A DNA stretch of 64,000 nt, taken from the NCBI RefSeq assembly GCF_000686705.1, contig NZ_JMLJ01000017.1, positions 1 through 64,000 on the forward strand. Direction: 5' to 3'. Positions within the stretch are counted from its first letter, which is position 1, and each line of letters opens with the position of its first letter. The stretch is from Clostridium hydrogeniformans DSM 21757 (GTDB lineage Bacteria; Bacillota; Clostridia; Clostridiales; Clostridiaceae). The position numbers were made by a program, and so were the translations under genes. Under the pieces are notes generated by a model. That model was not told the origin of the DNA, did no database searches, and worked only from the letters and a program-made list of their open reading frames with translations. Positions 1 to 8,407 of this stretch are shown here, piece by piece.

Positions 1-650
1 GCTCTTATTGTTACCGTATCAAAGATTCTTACGCTATCAGTATTTCCTGTTAATGGTCTTGTTACTATTGTATCTGTGATCTTTATGCTATCTGTTGTTC
101 CACTTAAGGCTCTTATCGCTACCGTATCAAAGATTCTTACACTATCAGTATTTCCTGCTAACGGTCTTGTTGCTATTGTATCTGTGATTTTTATACTATC
201 TGTGGTTCCACTTAAGGCTCTTATTGTTACAGTATCAAAGATTCTTACGCTATCAGTATTTCCTGTTAACGGTCTTGTTGCTACTGTATCTGTTATTTTT
301 ATACTATCTGTAGTTCCACTTAAGGCTCTTATTGCTACTGTATCTACTATTCTTACACTATCCGTGTCCCCTGTTAACGGCCTTGTTGCTATTGTATCTG
401 TGATTTTTATACTATCTGTAATTCCACTTAATGGTCTTGTGGTCACAGTACCTGATATACTAACACTGTCTACATTCCCTTTTAGTGGTCTAATATCTAA
501 TGTACCTGTTATTCCACCTATATTAATAGTTGATAACTCTAATTTACCATCACTATCTACCTTGACTGGAATAGATTCTCCATTATTACTTCCAAATATC
601 AAGGTCTTTAATTCTTCAGCCGAATTATTAAAAACCAAATAGTTTGGCAT
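1..650 (-). CDS. Repeat protein with alternating 18-residue units, DUF6385-like (partial, C-terminus off window)
   Basis: The real reading frame is on the minus strand, starting at ATG 650-648 behind an AAGGAG box about 10 bases upstream; the long plus-strand frame here is only its shadow. The visible 216 residues begin MPNYLVFNNSAEELKTLIFG, then residues ~50 onward are nearly nine tandem 18-residue units. Odd and even units alternate, e.g. NTDSVRIFDTVTIRALSG and TTDSIKITDTIATRPLTG, so the DNA repeats every 108 bases (GCTCTTAT-type blocks at 1, 109, 217, 325). The regular spacing of small, polar and beta-branched residues suggests a stacked beta (solenoid or fibre) fold; that is inference. 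The N-terminus resembles Clostridium proteins annotated DUF6385, recalled not searched. Function unknown; no signal peptide visible. Confidence 0.8.
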   Translation of the reverse strand, partial: MPNYLVFNNSAEELKTLIFGSNNGESIPVKVDSDGKLELSTINIGGITGTLDIRPLKGNVDSVSISGTVTTRPLSGITDSIKITDTIATRPLTGDTDSVRIVDTVAIRALSGTTDSIKITDTVATRPLTGNTDSVRIFDTVTIRALSGTTDSIKITDTIATRPLAGNTDSVRIFDTVAIRALSGTTDSIKITDTIVTRPLTGNTDSVRIFDTVTIR

Positions 651-688
651 AAAGCTTCATCTCCTTCTTTGAAGAATAGATTCATAAA

Positions 689-715
689 TATTATATGTAT
701 ACTTACTTATATTGT
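689..715 (-). promoter_or_regulatory. Possible sporulation-type (sigmaE/K-like) promoter of the repeat protein
   Basis: On the minus strand CATATAATA (697-689) fits the CATAnnnTA -10 of mother-cell sigma factors, with AC 16 bases upstream (715-714). In AT-rich DNA such matches occur by chance. A TATAAT at 757-752 with TTGAGT at 777-772 is an alternative, but its 14-base spacer is too short. Confidence 0.25.
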
Positions 716-800
716 GTGGCAAATACTAGGTTATAAGGGGTTTAAACCTTGATTATACTAAATTTTTGACTACTCAAAAACTTCTTTAATGAGCATAATA

Positions 801-831
801 AAAAGCCTGTTACCTTAAGTAACAAGCTTTT
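801..831 (-). terminator. Rho-independent terminator after glmM
   Basis: Inverted repeat AAAAGCcTGTTAC / GTAACAaGCTTTT with a 5-base loop (814-818) lies just past the glmM stop. A/T tracts on both sides would let it work in either direction. Confidence 0.85.
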
Positions 832-842
832 TTATTAATATA

Positions 843-2192
843 TTAACAGTTAACTTTACTTTCTATAAGTTTTGCTAAGTTATGAGCCATTGCATCTATT
901 TCTTCTTGATTTTCTCCCTCAAGCATTACCCTAACTAAAGGCTCTGTACCTGAAGGCCTTATAAGTACTCTTCCAACTCCATGAAGGGATTCTTCAATCT
1001 TCTTTATTTCGTTTTTTATTTCCTCATCTTTTTCATGAATATCTTTCATATCATTCGGTACCTTTGCATTAACTAAAACCTGTGGTAATTCCTTTATGTT
1101 TGATGCTAGTTCTGATAAAGTTTTTCCACTCTTTTTAACTATTGCAGCTAACTGAAGACCTGTAACAAGACCATCTCCTGTTGAGTTATGATCTAAGAAT
1201 ATAACATGACCTGATTGCTCTCCCCCTAGTTTATATCCACTCTTAACCATCTCTTCAAGAACATATCTGTCTCCAACCTTAGTTTTCACCACATTCACAG
1301 ACTCTTTTTTCATAGCGATATCAAGTCCTAAGTTGCTCATAACAGTTACAACTAAAGTATCATTTTTTAATCTACCTTGCTTTTTAAATTCCTTGGCACA
1401 TATTCCAAGAATAAAATCTCCATTTATAAGATTTCCCTTTTCATCCACTGCAAGGCATCTATCTGCATCTCCATCAAAAGCAAGACCAAGATCGCAGTTC
1501 TTTTTAACTACATATTCCATAAGTTCTTCTGGATGAGTAGAGCCGCAGTTTTTGTTTATGTTTACTCCATCTGGATCATTATTTATAACAACAACCTCTG
1601 CTCCTAAATCCCTAAATGTGTCTACTGCTGCTTCATAAGCTGCCCCGTTAGCACAATCTAAAGCTACCTTCATACCCTTAAAATCTACATTTATTGTAGA
1701 TTTAGCATATTCTATGTACTCTTCTAGAGCTGACTCCTCAACTCTTTTTCTTCCAAGGTCTCCTCCCACTGGTACAGGAACATCCTTGAAATTATTTTCT
1801 ATTACACTTTCAATATTATCCTCAAGTTCATCTGAAAGCTTATATCCTTTATTATCAAAAAACTTAATTCCATTATATTCTACTGGATTATGTGATGCTG
1901 ATATCATAACACCTGCATCTGCTCCAAGTTTTCTTGTTAAATAAGCAATAGCTGGAGTTGGTACAACACCTAAGCATACCGCTTCTGCTCCAAAGGAAAG
2001 TATTCCTGAAACTAAAGCTGACTCAAGCATATCTCCTGATATTCTAGTGTCCATTCCTACAAGAATCTTAGGCTTATGTGTTCCTTCTGTTAATACATAG
2101 GCACCTGCTCTTCCTAAATTATAAGCAAGTTCTGCAGTTAATTCAGTATTTGCAATTCCACGTACTCCATCAGTTCCAAACATTCTACCCAT
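843..2192 (-). CDS. glmM: Phosphoglucosamine mutase GlmM
   Basis: 449 residues, the usual length. GlmM converts glucosamine-6-phosphate to glucosamine-1-phosphate in the cytosol, on the route to UDP-GlcNAc and peptidoglycan. The catalytic serine loop ISASHNP is at residues 97-103 (Ser100), the metal-binding loop DGDADR at 240-245, and the sugar-phosphate loop RPSGTEP near the C-terminus. Start ATG follows GAGGTAGAGG. In many Firmicutes glmM follows cdaA-cdaR; here those genes lie at 31.7-33.7 kb on the same strand, so the classic cdaA-cdaR-glmM unit is split by about 29 kb. Transcribed alone, with its own terminator. Confidence 0.97.
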   Translation of the reverse strand: MGRMFGTDGVRGIANTELTAELAYNLGRAGAYVLTEGTHKPKILVGMDTRISGDMLESALVSGILSFGAEAVCLGVVPTPAIAYLTRKLGADAGVMISASHNPVEYNGIKFFDNKGYKLSDELEDNIESVIENNFKDVPVPVGGDLGRKRVEESALEEYIEYAKSTINVDFKGMKVALDCANGAAYEAAVDTFRDLGAEVVVINNDPDGVNINKNCGSTHPEELMEYVVKKNCDLGLAFDGDADRCLAVDEKGNLINGDFILGICAKEFKKQGRLKNDTLVVTVMSNLGLDIAMKKESVNVVKTKVGDRYVLEEMVKSGYKLGGEQSGHVIFLDHNSTGDGLVTGLQLAAIVKKSGKTLSELASNIKELPQVLVNAKVPNDMKDIHEKDEEIKNEIKKIEESLHGVGRVLIRPSGTEPLVRVMLEGENQEEIDAMAHNLAKLIESKVNC

Positions 2193-2553
2193 AGCCTCTA
2201 CCTCACTATTTAAAAATTTTTGTAAAAGTAATTTACCTATTATATTATACTATAGTTTTTTTAAGATTCCATAATATATATTGATTAAATTTATTTTTAA
2301 TGTAATTTTAAGCTTAATAAATAAGTTTAACTTCTATTATTTTAACTATGTTTTTAGCAATATACATCCAATAATATCATTAATAATATTTCTAGAATTG
2401 GTATTTGCAGTTTATTTAATATATACACATTATTCTTTACATAAAAAAAGTGAAAGTCAATAATAATATATATCTCATTTAAAGCATTTTATTTATTATG
2501 ATAATTTTTACCTTATAAAAAAAGACTAAAAGAAGCCTCGGCTTCCTTTAGTC
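2193..2553. other. Intergenic stretch, no supported gene
   Basis: Very AT-rich. A 60-codon TTG-initiated plus-strand frame (2281-2463) has no ribosome binding site and low-complexity composition, so it is not called. The right part holds the terminator of the ABC exporter operon; the left part must hold the glmM promoter. Confidence 0.5.
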
Positions 2554-2555
2554 TT
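2522..2555 (-). terminator. Terminator of the ABC-2 exporter operon
   Basis: AAGACTAAA-aGAAGCC with TCG loop and GCTTCcTTTAGTCTT; on the minus strand it runs into a T-tract. Its stem begins inside the stop codon of the last permease gene (2554-2556). Confidence 0.85.
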
Positions 2556-3375
2556 AGTGTCCTGATAACATTCCCTTTTCCCTACATTTTCTTTCAACCC
2601 TCATAAATATTCCACGTCCTAAGATGTAAAATGCAAACATGGAAACAAATAATATAAGAAGTTGATATTTAAGATCTATAAAGGGCTCTTGGTTAATCAT
2701 TATAGCTCTTAAACTATCATTTAAATAGGTTAATGGAATTAAAATTGATATGAAAAACATTCCCTTTGGTAATATCTTAACTGGAAAATTAGCTCCTGAA
2801 AGTCCCATTACAAGTATATTACTTAAATCTATTACAGTATTGGCATCTTTCATAAGAAGAACTAAGGCCGCTACCCCTATTCCTATTCCCATAATAGCTA
2901 TAATTCCTGGTATTAAATAAAGAAGAATTCTAAATAGATTTATAGTTATTGTGAATCCAAATAAGAAATGACATATAATCATGGTAAGTATAATTTCAAA
3001 TAGAGCCTCGCAAAATTGAAATAAAGCTGTCCCTATTAAAAACGCCATTTTATCTATTGGTGCACTCCAGTTTGCCTCAAGGGTTCCCTGCATCATTTCA
3101 GTTTTTAGAGTAAATCCAGTTGCCCATAAAGCTGTAGATACAAATGTACTTGCCATAAATCCTATTATTAAAAATCCCATATAATCTGAATTTCCTGTAT
3201 AGGCTGTAAAGCCCCTAATTTCTCCATTTACCTCAAAAGCTTTTCCCATAAAATACATAGGAGAAAGCCATATTATTGGATCAACTAAAGGAAAAATTAT
3301 ATTAAGAGGATATCTAAAATAATATTTCATTTTCAAAATAAATCTAGCCTTTAAAAGTATAAAAAATTCTCTCAT
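2554..3375 (-). CDS. ABC-2 type transporter permease (second subunit)
   Basis: 273 residues: an amphipathic N-terminus (MREFFILLKARFILKMKYYF) and about six hydrophobic membrane segments in the ABC-2 permease arrangement. It follows a paralogous permease by 11 bases and an ABC ATPase, so the pair of membrane subunits probably forms one heteromeric exporter. Substrate cannot be read from sequence; such three-gene sets often export lipids, peptides or drugs. Last gene of the operon. Confidence 0.88.
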   Translation of the reverse strand: MREFFILLKARFILKMKYYFRYPLNIIFPLVDPIIWLSPMYFMGKAFEVNGEIRGFTAYTGNSDYMGFLIIGFMASTFVSTALWATGFTLKTEMMQGTLEANWSAPIDKMAFLIGTALFQFCEALFEIILTMIICHFLFGFTITINLFRILLYLIPGIIAIMGIGIGVAALVLLMKDANTVIDLSNILVMGLSGANFPVKILPKGMFFISILIPLTYLNDSLRAIMINQEPFIDLKYQLLILFVSMFAFYILGRGIFMRVERKCREKGMLSGH

Positions 3376-3386
3376 ATAGCCCCCTC

Positions 3387-4217
3387 CTAAAACCTTTCAA
3401 GACTTCCAGAAAGCCTTACCTTTTTTTCTAAGGATGAAAATAAAATTCTTCCTATTATAAACATTACTGATCCAAGTAAAATACACATAAATATATCATA
3501 GGTAACTTCCCCTGAAGTTACTAAAGTACCATTTAAAAGCAGTTTTCTTGAAGCATTTATTCCATAGGTAAAAGGAAGAGTACTAGATACTACTTTCATC
3601 CACTCTGGAAGCATAATTATAGGATAGGATACCCCACAAAATATAGTTATAATTCCTCTTATGATTTGTACTGTAGCACCAGCTTCCTTTGCTACTAGTA
3701 TTAAAGAAGAAAACATAAGTCCAAACCCATAAACTCCTGGAAGGAATATTAAAAATGATACTATCCATCCAAGTGGGGTTGCATTAAAAGTAACCCCATA
3801 AATATACTTATATTCTAATATACTTATTACAAGGCTAATTAAACTAGTTGCTATGCTAAAGATACCTTGTCCTATAAAAAGGTCAAATTTATTTATAGGA
3901 CATAACCAATTAGACTCCAGAGTCCCTCTAGTTTGTTCACTTCTAAGGTAACTTCCAAAACTCCACATGGTCATATTTACCCAAGACCAAACCATGGTTC
4001 CAATAATTACATACCCTATATAGCTTTCAGTCCCCGCTATATTTTTAAATGTATCATATCCGCTTCCATCTGGTCCTGCCATGGCAATTCCTGCTGCCAC
4101 GTAGAAAAATGGTATTATAAGAGGCCATATAAAACTTGCTATTATCCATGAGGGATATCTAATATACTGAATAAACTCCTTTTTAAAAGAAGCCCTAATA
4201 ACTTTTATCCTATCTAT
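3387..4217 (-). CDS. ABC-2 type transporter permease (first subunit) with apparent ATA start
   Basis: The first ATG/GTG/TTG-type start (GTG at 4100) would leave a 237-residue protein lacking the first membrane segment. The frame is open upstream to 4232 and encodes DRIKVIRASFKKEF...QYIRYPSW, which aligns with the N-terminus of the sister permease (MREFFILLKARFILKMKYYF...). A perfect AGGAGG (4231-4226) is spaced 5 bases from ATC (4220) and 8 bases from ATA (4217); no ATG, GTG or TTG is near in this frame. ATA at 4217 gives 276 residues, close to the sister's 273, and would be one G-to-A change from ATG. The upstream ATPase stop TAG (4232-4230) is in the same frame. Function: membrane subunit of the same exporter. 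Confidence 0.75.
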   Translation of the reverse strand: MDRIKVIRASFKKEFIQYIRYPSWIIASFIWPLIIPFFYVAAGIAMAGPDGSGYDTFKNIAGTESYIGYVIIGTMVWSWVNMTMWSFGSYLRSEQTRGTLESNWLCPINKFDLFIGQGIFSIATSLISLVISILEYKYIYGVTFNATPLGWIVSFLIFLPGVYGFGLMFSSLILVAKEAGATVQIIRGIITIFCGVSYPIIMLPEWMKVVSSTLPFTYGINASRKLLLNGTLVTSGEVTYDIFMCILLGSVMFIIGRILFSSLEKKVRLSGSLERF

Positions 4218-4229
4218 GATAATCCCCTC

Positions 4230-5228
4230 CTAATCCCTTAAACTCTTACCTGTAAGATTTATGAATACATCCTCAAGGGAAGGTTCTTCTACCTTTATAT
4301 TAAGAAGCTTTATGCTGTGTTTTATTAAAATATTTATTATTTCTTGTATTATTTCCTCTCCATCATTATGGTGGATTATAATTTCATAAGCTCTATTTTC
4401 TGATTTATATTCACTATTGATATTTTCAACATAACTTATGGTTTTTACATCTTCTAGTACTTTATCATTACAATTATCTATGGTAATTTTTAAGATCTTT
4501 ACTTTGCTTATGCTTTTCTTAAGATTTTCTGGTGTGTCTAAGGCTATTATCTTTCCTCCATCTATGATTGCTATTCTGTCACAGAGAAAATCTGCCTCTT
4601 CCATATAATGAGTTGTTAGTAGAACTGTTCTTCCTTCTTCTTTTATCTCCATTATTATTTCTCTTAAGTTTATTGCTGATTGGGGGTCTAGTCCTAAGGT
4701 AGGTTCATCTAATAATACTACTGGTGCTCCTGGTATAAGTGCCTTTCCAAGAGCTATCTTTTGTTTCATTCCTGTGGAGTATTTTTCAACTAGTACATCT
4801 GATTTCTCTTCCATCTGAAACCTTTTGATAATTTTATTCGCTCTTAACTTTGCCTCCTTTGTATCACATCCATACAATGCTGCAAAATACTCAAGGTTCT
4901 CTCTTCCTGTAAGCTTCCAATATATACTTCTATCTCCTGCTAAAACAGTCCCTATATTTTTTAATGATTTTTTCTGATTCTTATTTACATCTTGTCCCAT
5001 AACCATAACTTCGCCAGTAGTTGGCATTAAAAGCCCTGTAATCATCTTTATTGTGGTGGTCTTACCGGCTCCATTAGGTCCTAAAAGGCCAAATATTTCT
5101 CCCTTTTTTATATTAAAATTAATATTATCTACAGCTTTAAATTCTTTAACTTCTAAGGTTTTAAAAAACTTTTTCTTTCTAGTTATAAAAATCTTACTTA
5201 AATTTTTAACTTCTACGCTGTTTTCCAT
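4230..5228 (-). CDS. ABC transporter ATP-binding protein
   Basis: 332 residues. Walker A GPNGAGKTT near residue 52, signature region YSTGMKQKIALGKAL, Walker B VVLLDEPTLGLDP, switch histidine in LLTTHYMEEAD. The C-terminal ~90 residues form the extra domain common in ABC-2 ATPases. It energises the two permeases downstream. Its TAG stop overlaps the AGGAGG of the permease, which suggests coupled translation, and the permease continues in the same frame. Confidence 0.93.
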   Translation of the reverse strand: MENSVEVKNLSKIFITRKKKFFKTLEVKEFKAVDNINFNIKKGEIFGLLGPNGAGKTTTIKMITGLLMPTTGEVMVMGQDVNKNQKKSLKNIGTVLAGDRSIYWKLTGRENLEYFAALYGCDTKEAKLRANKIIKRFQMEEKSDVLVEKYSTGMKQKIALGKALIPGAPVVLLDEPTLGLDPQSAINLREIIMEIKEEGRTVLLTTHYMEEADFLCDRIAIIDGGKIIALDTPENLKKSISKVKILKITIDNCNDKVLEDVKTISYVENINSEYKSENRAYEIIIHHNDGEEIIQEIINILIKHSIKLLNIKVEEPSLEDVFINLTGKSLRD

Positions 5229-5248
5229 TCCCTCTGTCCCCCTTACCC

Positions 5249-5515
5249 CTATACTGTTATTTTAATTTCTGTACCACTTTTTTCTTTAATCTCAACTATA
5301 TTAAGCCCCTTGAAGCCTTTAAGGTCTTTGATGCTTCTACATAGTAAATCAAAATTAATACAATCTAAAATCTTTTTTAACTTCTCATCATCTTCTTTCC
5401 TAGCCACACGGTATATTAAAGGTTTTGATACTCTTAAAGATACCGTGACTAAGCTTAAAGGAACTGGAATTTTTATAGGTCTTTTTCTTTCTTTATTCTT
5501 TATTACTATCTTCAT
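5249..5515 (-). CDS. Small hypothetical protein, 88 aa
   Basis: Not confidently recognised. Basic N-terminus (KNKERKRPIKIPVPLSLV) followed by an alpha/beta pattern ending VEIKEKSGTEIKITV. Its C-terminal layout resembles that of the SHOCT-like neighbour upstream (VEVNSGDGDKVRIFIE), and both carry a 'P(V/I)SL/SF..' stretch, so it may be a diverged or partial paralogue. It lies 12 bases after that gene in the operon leading to the ABC exporter; a role in sensing or controlling the exporter is guesswork. Confidence 0.7.
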   Translation of the reverse strand: MKIVIKNKERKRPIKIPVPLSLVTVSLRVSKPLIYRVARKEDDEKLKKILDCINFDLLCRSIKDLKGFKGLNIVEIKEKSGTEIKITV

Positions 5516-5527
5516 ATTTCCCCCAAA

Positions 5528-5917
5528 CTACTCTATAAAAATTCTGACCTTATCTCCATCTCCTGAATTTACTTCCACTATATTACCTATAATATTATTA
5601 TCTAAGGCTGCTATTAAAGTATTCATTAAAGCCTCCTTGTCAATCCCCTTCATATTTCCAACATTTATAGGAAGTTCTTTGCATGATTTTAAAACCCCTT
5701 TTATAAAACTTATTGGAAGATTTACTGAAACATCATCTCCATCACTGGATAAAACCTTTACCTTAAGAATCCTCTTTTCATAGTCTTCTGGAGATTCACT
5801 TACAGAACCTGATGTCTCCTTTTCCTGTTTTAATGCTGCTATAAGCTCTTCTGCCTTTTCCCCTGAAATCTTACCTTCCTCAACCATTTTTAATACTCTT
5901 AATAAATCCTCTTTCAT
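5528..5917 (-). CDS. SHOCT-like domain protein
   Basis: Start chosen at ATG 5917 (MKEDLLRVLKMVEEGKISG) because AGGAGGG lies 6 bases upstream; an upstream ATG at 5944 precedes that site. The N-terminal ~30 residues (LLRVLKMVEEGKISGEKAEELIAAL) match the short helical SHOCT-like motif, also found at the end of the neighbouring DUF2089 protein. The C-terminal ~80 residues are alpha/beta with no known catalytic motif. Found in the same place as YvlB-type proteins beside envelope-stress transporters; the comparison is from memory. Confidence 0.75.
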   Translation of the reverse strand: MKEDLLRVLKMVEEGKISGEKAEELIAALKQEKETSGSVSESPEDYEKRILKVKVLSSDGDDVSVNLPISFIKGVLKSCKELPINVGNMKGIDKEALMNTLIAALDNNIIGNIVEVNSGDGDKVRIFIE

Positions 5918-5992
5918 AATACACCCTCCTATTGCACATTTCATAATATTCTTGAAATTGAACTTAATCTAAAACCTTGCAACAAGCAAGGC

Positions 5993-6355
5993 TTATTCCC
6001 TTAGAAGTTTAATTGCCTCTTCTGTGGTTATTTCACCCTTTTCTAAGGCGTCTAATACCTTTAAAGAATCCTTGTTTTCTCCCTTTGGCTTATCATATCC
6101 AAGAGAAACTAATACCTCATCCAGCTTTCCTCTAACTGTTGGATAAGAGATTTTAAGTTCCTTCTCCACATCCTTTATATTACCTCTACATTTTAAAAAT
6201 ACTTCTATAAACTTTAGTTGATCCCTGGTAAGATACTCGAATTTAGACATATGGAAATCATTTTCTATAATTGTATTACAGCTTTCACATTTTAGCCTAG
6301 TTATCTTAAGTTTCTTAGAACATACAGGGCATTTACTTATAACCTCATATCCCAT
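5993..6355 (-). CDS. DUF2089 family zinc-ribbon / HTH protein
   Basis: Start set at ATG 6355 (MGYEVISKCPVCSKKL) behind AGAGGTGG; an upstream ATG at 6406 overlaps the -35 element. Residues 8-30 carry two CxxC knuckles (CPVC, CESC), a treble-clef or zinc ribbon. Residues ~45-95 form a helix-turn-helix (KDVEKELKISYPTVRGKLDEVL), and the tail ALEKGEITTEEAIKLLRE is SHOCT-like. First gene of the exporter operon, so the likely local transcription regulator. DNA binding is inferred from the HTH. Confidence 0.82.
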   Translation of the reverse strand: MGYEVISKCPVCSKKLKITRLKCESCNTIIENDFHMSKFEYLTRDQLKFIEVFLKCRGNIKDVEKELKISYPTVRGKLDEVLVSLGYDKPKGENKDSLKVLDALEKGEITTEEAIKLLRE

Positions 6356-6377
6356 GTTTAACCACCTCTGTATCTTT

Positions 6378-6406
6378 AGTATATACTGTCTAATTAAAAT
6401 TTTCAA
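6378..6406 (-). promoter_or_regulatory. SigmaA promoter with palindromic -10 for the DUF2089/ABC operon
   Basis: TTGAAA (6406-6401), 17-base spacer, TATACT (6383-6378). The -10 lies in the perfect 10-base palindrome AGTATATACT (6378-6387), a plausible operator for the DUF2089 protein. Confidence 0.65.
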
Positions 6407-6726
6407 TATATATTTTAAATATTTTAATTTTTATATTCTAATTTATTAATATATTTAAATCTATAATTAATATATTAAATATGAATATTGATTTCTTTAA
6501 TATTATAGTTAATAAATTTAATATTTAAGTTAATTCTTCCTTAACTTAAAGTACTATACAAGGTTTTAATATAAATAATTACCTTATTCATTGAACTGTC
6601 GTTCATTGATAGTGCTTTAGACAGGGAAATAAATTCAATTTTAATGATTTAACATATGTATAATTTAATCCATAGAATTAAAACTTTCTAATTATTTTTA
6701 ATTAAAGCTTAAGGCTAATAATTAGC

Positions 6727-6779
6727 TATAATGTAAACATTAAAGTACTACACTGTCTTACTTTAATGTTTACATTATA
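6727..6779. repeat. Perfect 21-bp inverted repeat, 11-base loop
   Basis: TATAATGTAAACATTAAAGTA (6727-6747) is exactly mirrored at 6759-6779. It lies just past the stop of the third bactofilin-like gene, but no T-tract follows on the minus strand, so it is not a standard terminator. The rest of 6407-6726 is AT-rich filler with a direct TTCATTGA repeat (6587, 6602). Confidence 0.8.
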
Positions 6780-6792
6780 AAACCTTTCATAC

Positions 6793-7578
6793 CTATTGAA
6801 CCTTTACCTCTTCCTTTACTACTCCACCATTTTCTATTATTATTTCATCAGTGTATTCTACCTTATCTATTACAGATCCCTTTCCCACAACTACCTTTTT
6901 TCCTCTTATAATATTACATCTAGTGTAATTAACCTCTACATAATCCCCTTCTATAAGTTCTGTATTTAACACTCCATTATTTATATTTACTAAGGATAAT
7001 ATATATCTTAAGAACCCACCATTATTTCTTACTCTTTTTATTATTATTTTTTCTCCTCCGATTTCTTTAGCATAACAGTCCCCTGCTAAGCCTATATCAA
7101 TGACATCGGCTGTAAGAAGCCCTCTTATATTGAATCCCCCTTGAGATATGAATCTCTCCCCTTCACAGTCTCCGCCTGACTTTAGAGATCCACATATGTC
7201 TATATCATTAACATAGATACCTTCTCCGATTTTCATGGATCCAGACACGTTAAGAGATTTACCTTTAACTCTGCCTTCTACCTTAGTTGATCCACTTGTA
7301 TGAATATTTCCTCCTTCTAAGTTTCCTCCCACACTAGCTGATCCCGAAAACTTAAAATCTCCGCATTTTATATTACCCTGAATAGAAGCACTACCGCTAA
7401 CCTTACCTGTAATTGTTTCTAAACTTCCCCTTAATGCCCCTGACCCACTTACTTTAAACTCTGAACATATTACATCTCCATTTATTTTTCCAGATCCGCT
7501 TATTTTTACTGAGTCATACTTTCCTCCTGGCATTGTAGAAGAACCTGATATTTTCAAATCCATTAATTTCTCTTCCAT
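6793..7578 (-). CDS. Bactofilin-like polymer-forming protein (YhbE/YhbF type), SGS-rich paralogue
   Basis: 261 residues built from short beta-helix rungs: residues 1-130 repeat a KxSGSx(x)(I/V)xG pattern (KISGSGKINGD, KVSGSGALRGS, KFSGSASVGGN), as in bactofilin beta-solenoids. The C-terminal half holds a different block (KEIGGEKIIIKRVR... and the IEGDYVEV region) shared by all three tandem genes. Related proteins in Bacillus subtilis (yhbE, yhbF) lie after yhbD as here. Expected to self-assemble at the cytoplasmic face; no signal peptide. Last of the three copies and the most diverged, with SGS where the others have VNG. AGGG box 9 bases before ATG. Confidence 0.8.
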   Translation of the reverse strand: MEEKLMDLKISGSSTMPGGKYDSVKISGSGKINGDVICSEFKVSGSGALRGSLETITGKVSGSASIQGNIKCGDFKFSGSASVGGNLEGGNIHTSGSTKVEGRVKGKSLNVSGSMKIGEGIYVNDIDICGSLKSGGDCEGERFISQGGFNIRGLLTADVIDIGLAGDCYAKEIGGEKIIIKRVRNNGGFLRYILSLVNINNGVLNTELIEGDYVEVNYTRCNIIRGKKVVVGKGSVIDKVEYTDEIIIENGGVVKEEVKVQ

Positions 7579-7600
7579 AATTTAATACCCTCCCATTGCA

Positions 7601-8392
7601 TTATAATTTTATAATCTCTTTAACTGTAGATAGGGGACTTATCTCTATTTTTTCTTTATACTCTACTTTGTCTATCTCACATTTTTCTCCTATTTTTATG
7701 AAATTACCTCTTACCTCTTTAACCTTTATATTAGAAATATCTATCATATCTCCCTCTATAAAATCAGTAACAAGTCCATCATAATTACTTCCACCATTTA
7801 TAAACCCTCTTATTAAGTTAAGAAGTTTTTCGCTAACCCCATCCTTATATCTTATAACTATTTCTGATCCTCCAATTTCTTTTATATAGGAAAATTTACT
7901 AGCAGCTATATAAATTTTCTCACCATTTAATAATCCTTTAACATTTATTAACCCTCTGCAATCTAGTTCCTCTACCTGAAGATTTTCTTTTATAAAAATA
8001 GCCCCTTCACAGTCTACCGCTCTTGAGTTCAAACTTTCCTCTATCTTCACATATCCATTCACATCAAAGCTATCTCCTTGAGTTTCCCCTTTAATTTTTG
8101 CTACTCCATTAACCTCAAATTTACTAAAGGTAAGCCCTCCGATAAAGGATGAAGTACCATCTACAGCTATTTTTTCTCCATGAACTTCATCAGTGAAGCG
8201 GCCCATTCCATTTATTTTTAAATATGAAGTGTTAATCTTACTTCCTGCTTTTAAAAATCCATTTACCTCCATAGATTCGCAACTAAGATCTCCTACGGTT
8301 TTCCCTCCACCATTTACAACTATATCTCTATATCTTCCTCCTGCAATCTTAGAAAATCCATCTATTTCTATATCCATTAAATCTTTTTCCAC
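7601..8392 (-). CDS. Bactofilin-like polymer-forming protein (YhbE/YhbF type), middle copy
   Basis: 263 residues, GTG start at 8392. N-terminal rungs repeat around VNG/ING (IVVNGGGK, MEVNGFLK, FEVNGVAK, FDVNGYVK), a beta-solenoid signature. The C-terminal block has KEIGGSEIVIRYKDG and FIEGDMIDI, in the same order as in its neighbours, marking tandem duplication. Downstream gene is separated by 22 bases, upstream by 15, so one operon with the YhbD-like gene. Function by family: cytoskeletal scaffold; the Bacillus pair has been linked to flagella, which cannot be tested here as no motility gene is in the window. Confidence 0.8.
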   Translation of the reverse strand: MEKDLMDIEIDGFSKIAGGRYRDIVVNGGGKTVGDLSCESMEVNGFLKAGSKINTSYLKINGMGRFTDEVHGEKIAVDGTSSFIGGLTFSKFEVNGVAKIKGETQGDSFDVNGYVKIEESLNSRAVDCEGAIFIKENLQVEELDCRGLINVKGLLNGEKIYIAASKFSYIKEIGGSEIVIRYKDGVSEKLLNLIRGFINGGSNYDGLVTDFIEGDMIDISNIKVKEVRGNFIKIGEKCEIDKVEYKEKIEISPLSTVKEIIKL

Positions 8393-8407
8393 ACTTCATC
8401 ACCTACC

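Noticed and set aside
1-440. 108-bp periodic repeats as a possible CRISPR array
   Set aside because: Units abut without unique spacers and translate in frame as a repeat protein.
76-642. 188-codon plus-strand frame with hydrophobic repeats
   Set aside because: It is the antisense shadow of the minus-strand repeat gene, whose frame has a ribosome binding site and a sensible repeat protein; the plus frame has neither and runs in hydrophobic low complexity.
2281-2463. 60-codon TTG-initiated hydrophobic frame
   Set aside because: No ribosome binding site, AT-driven composition, no recognised family.
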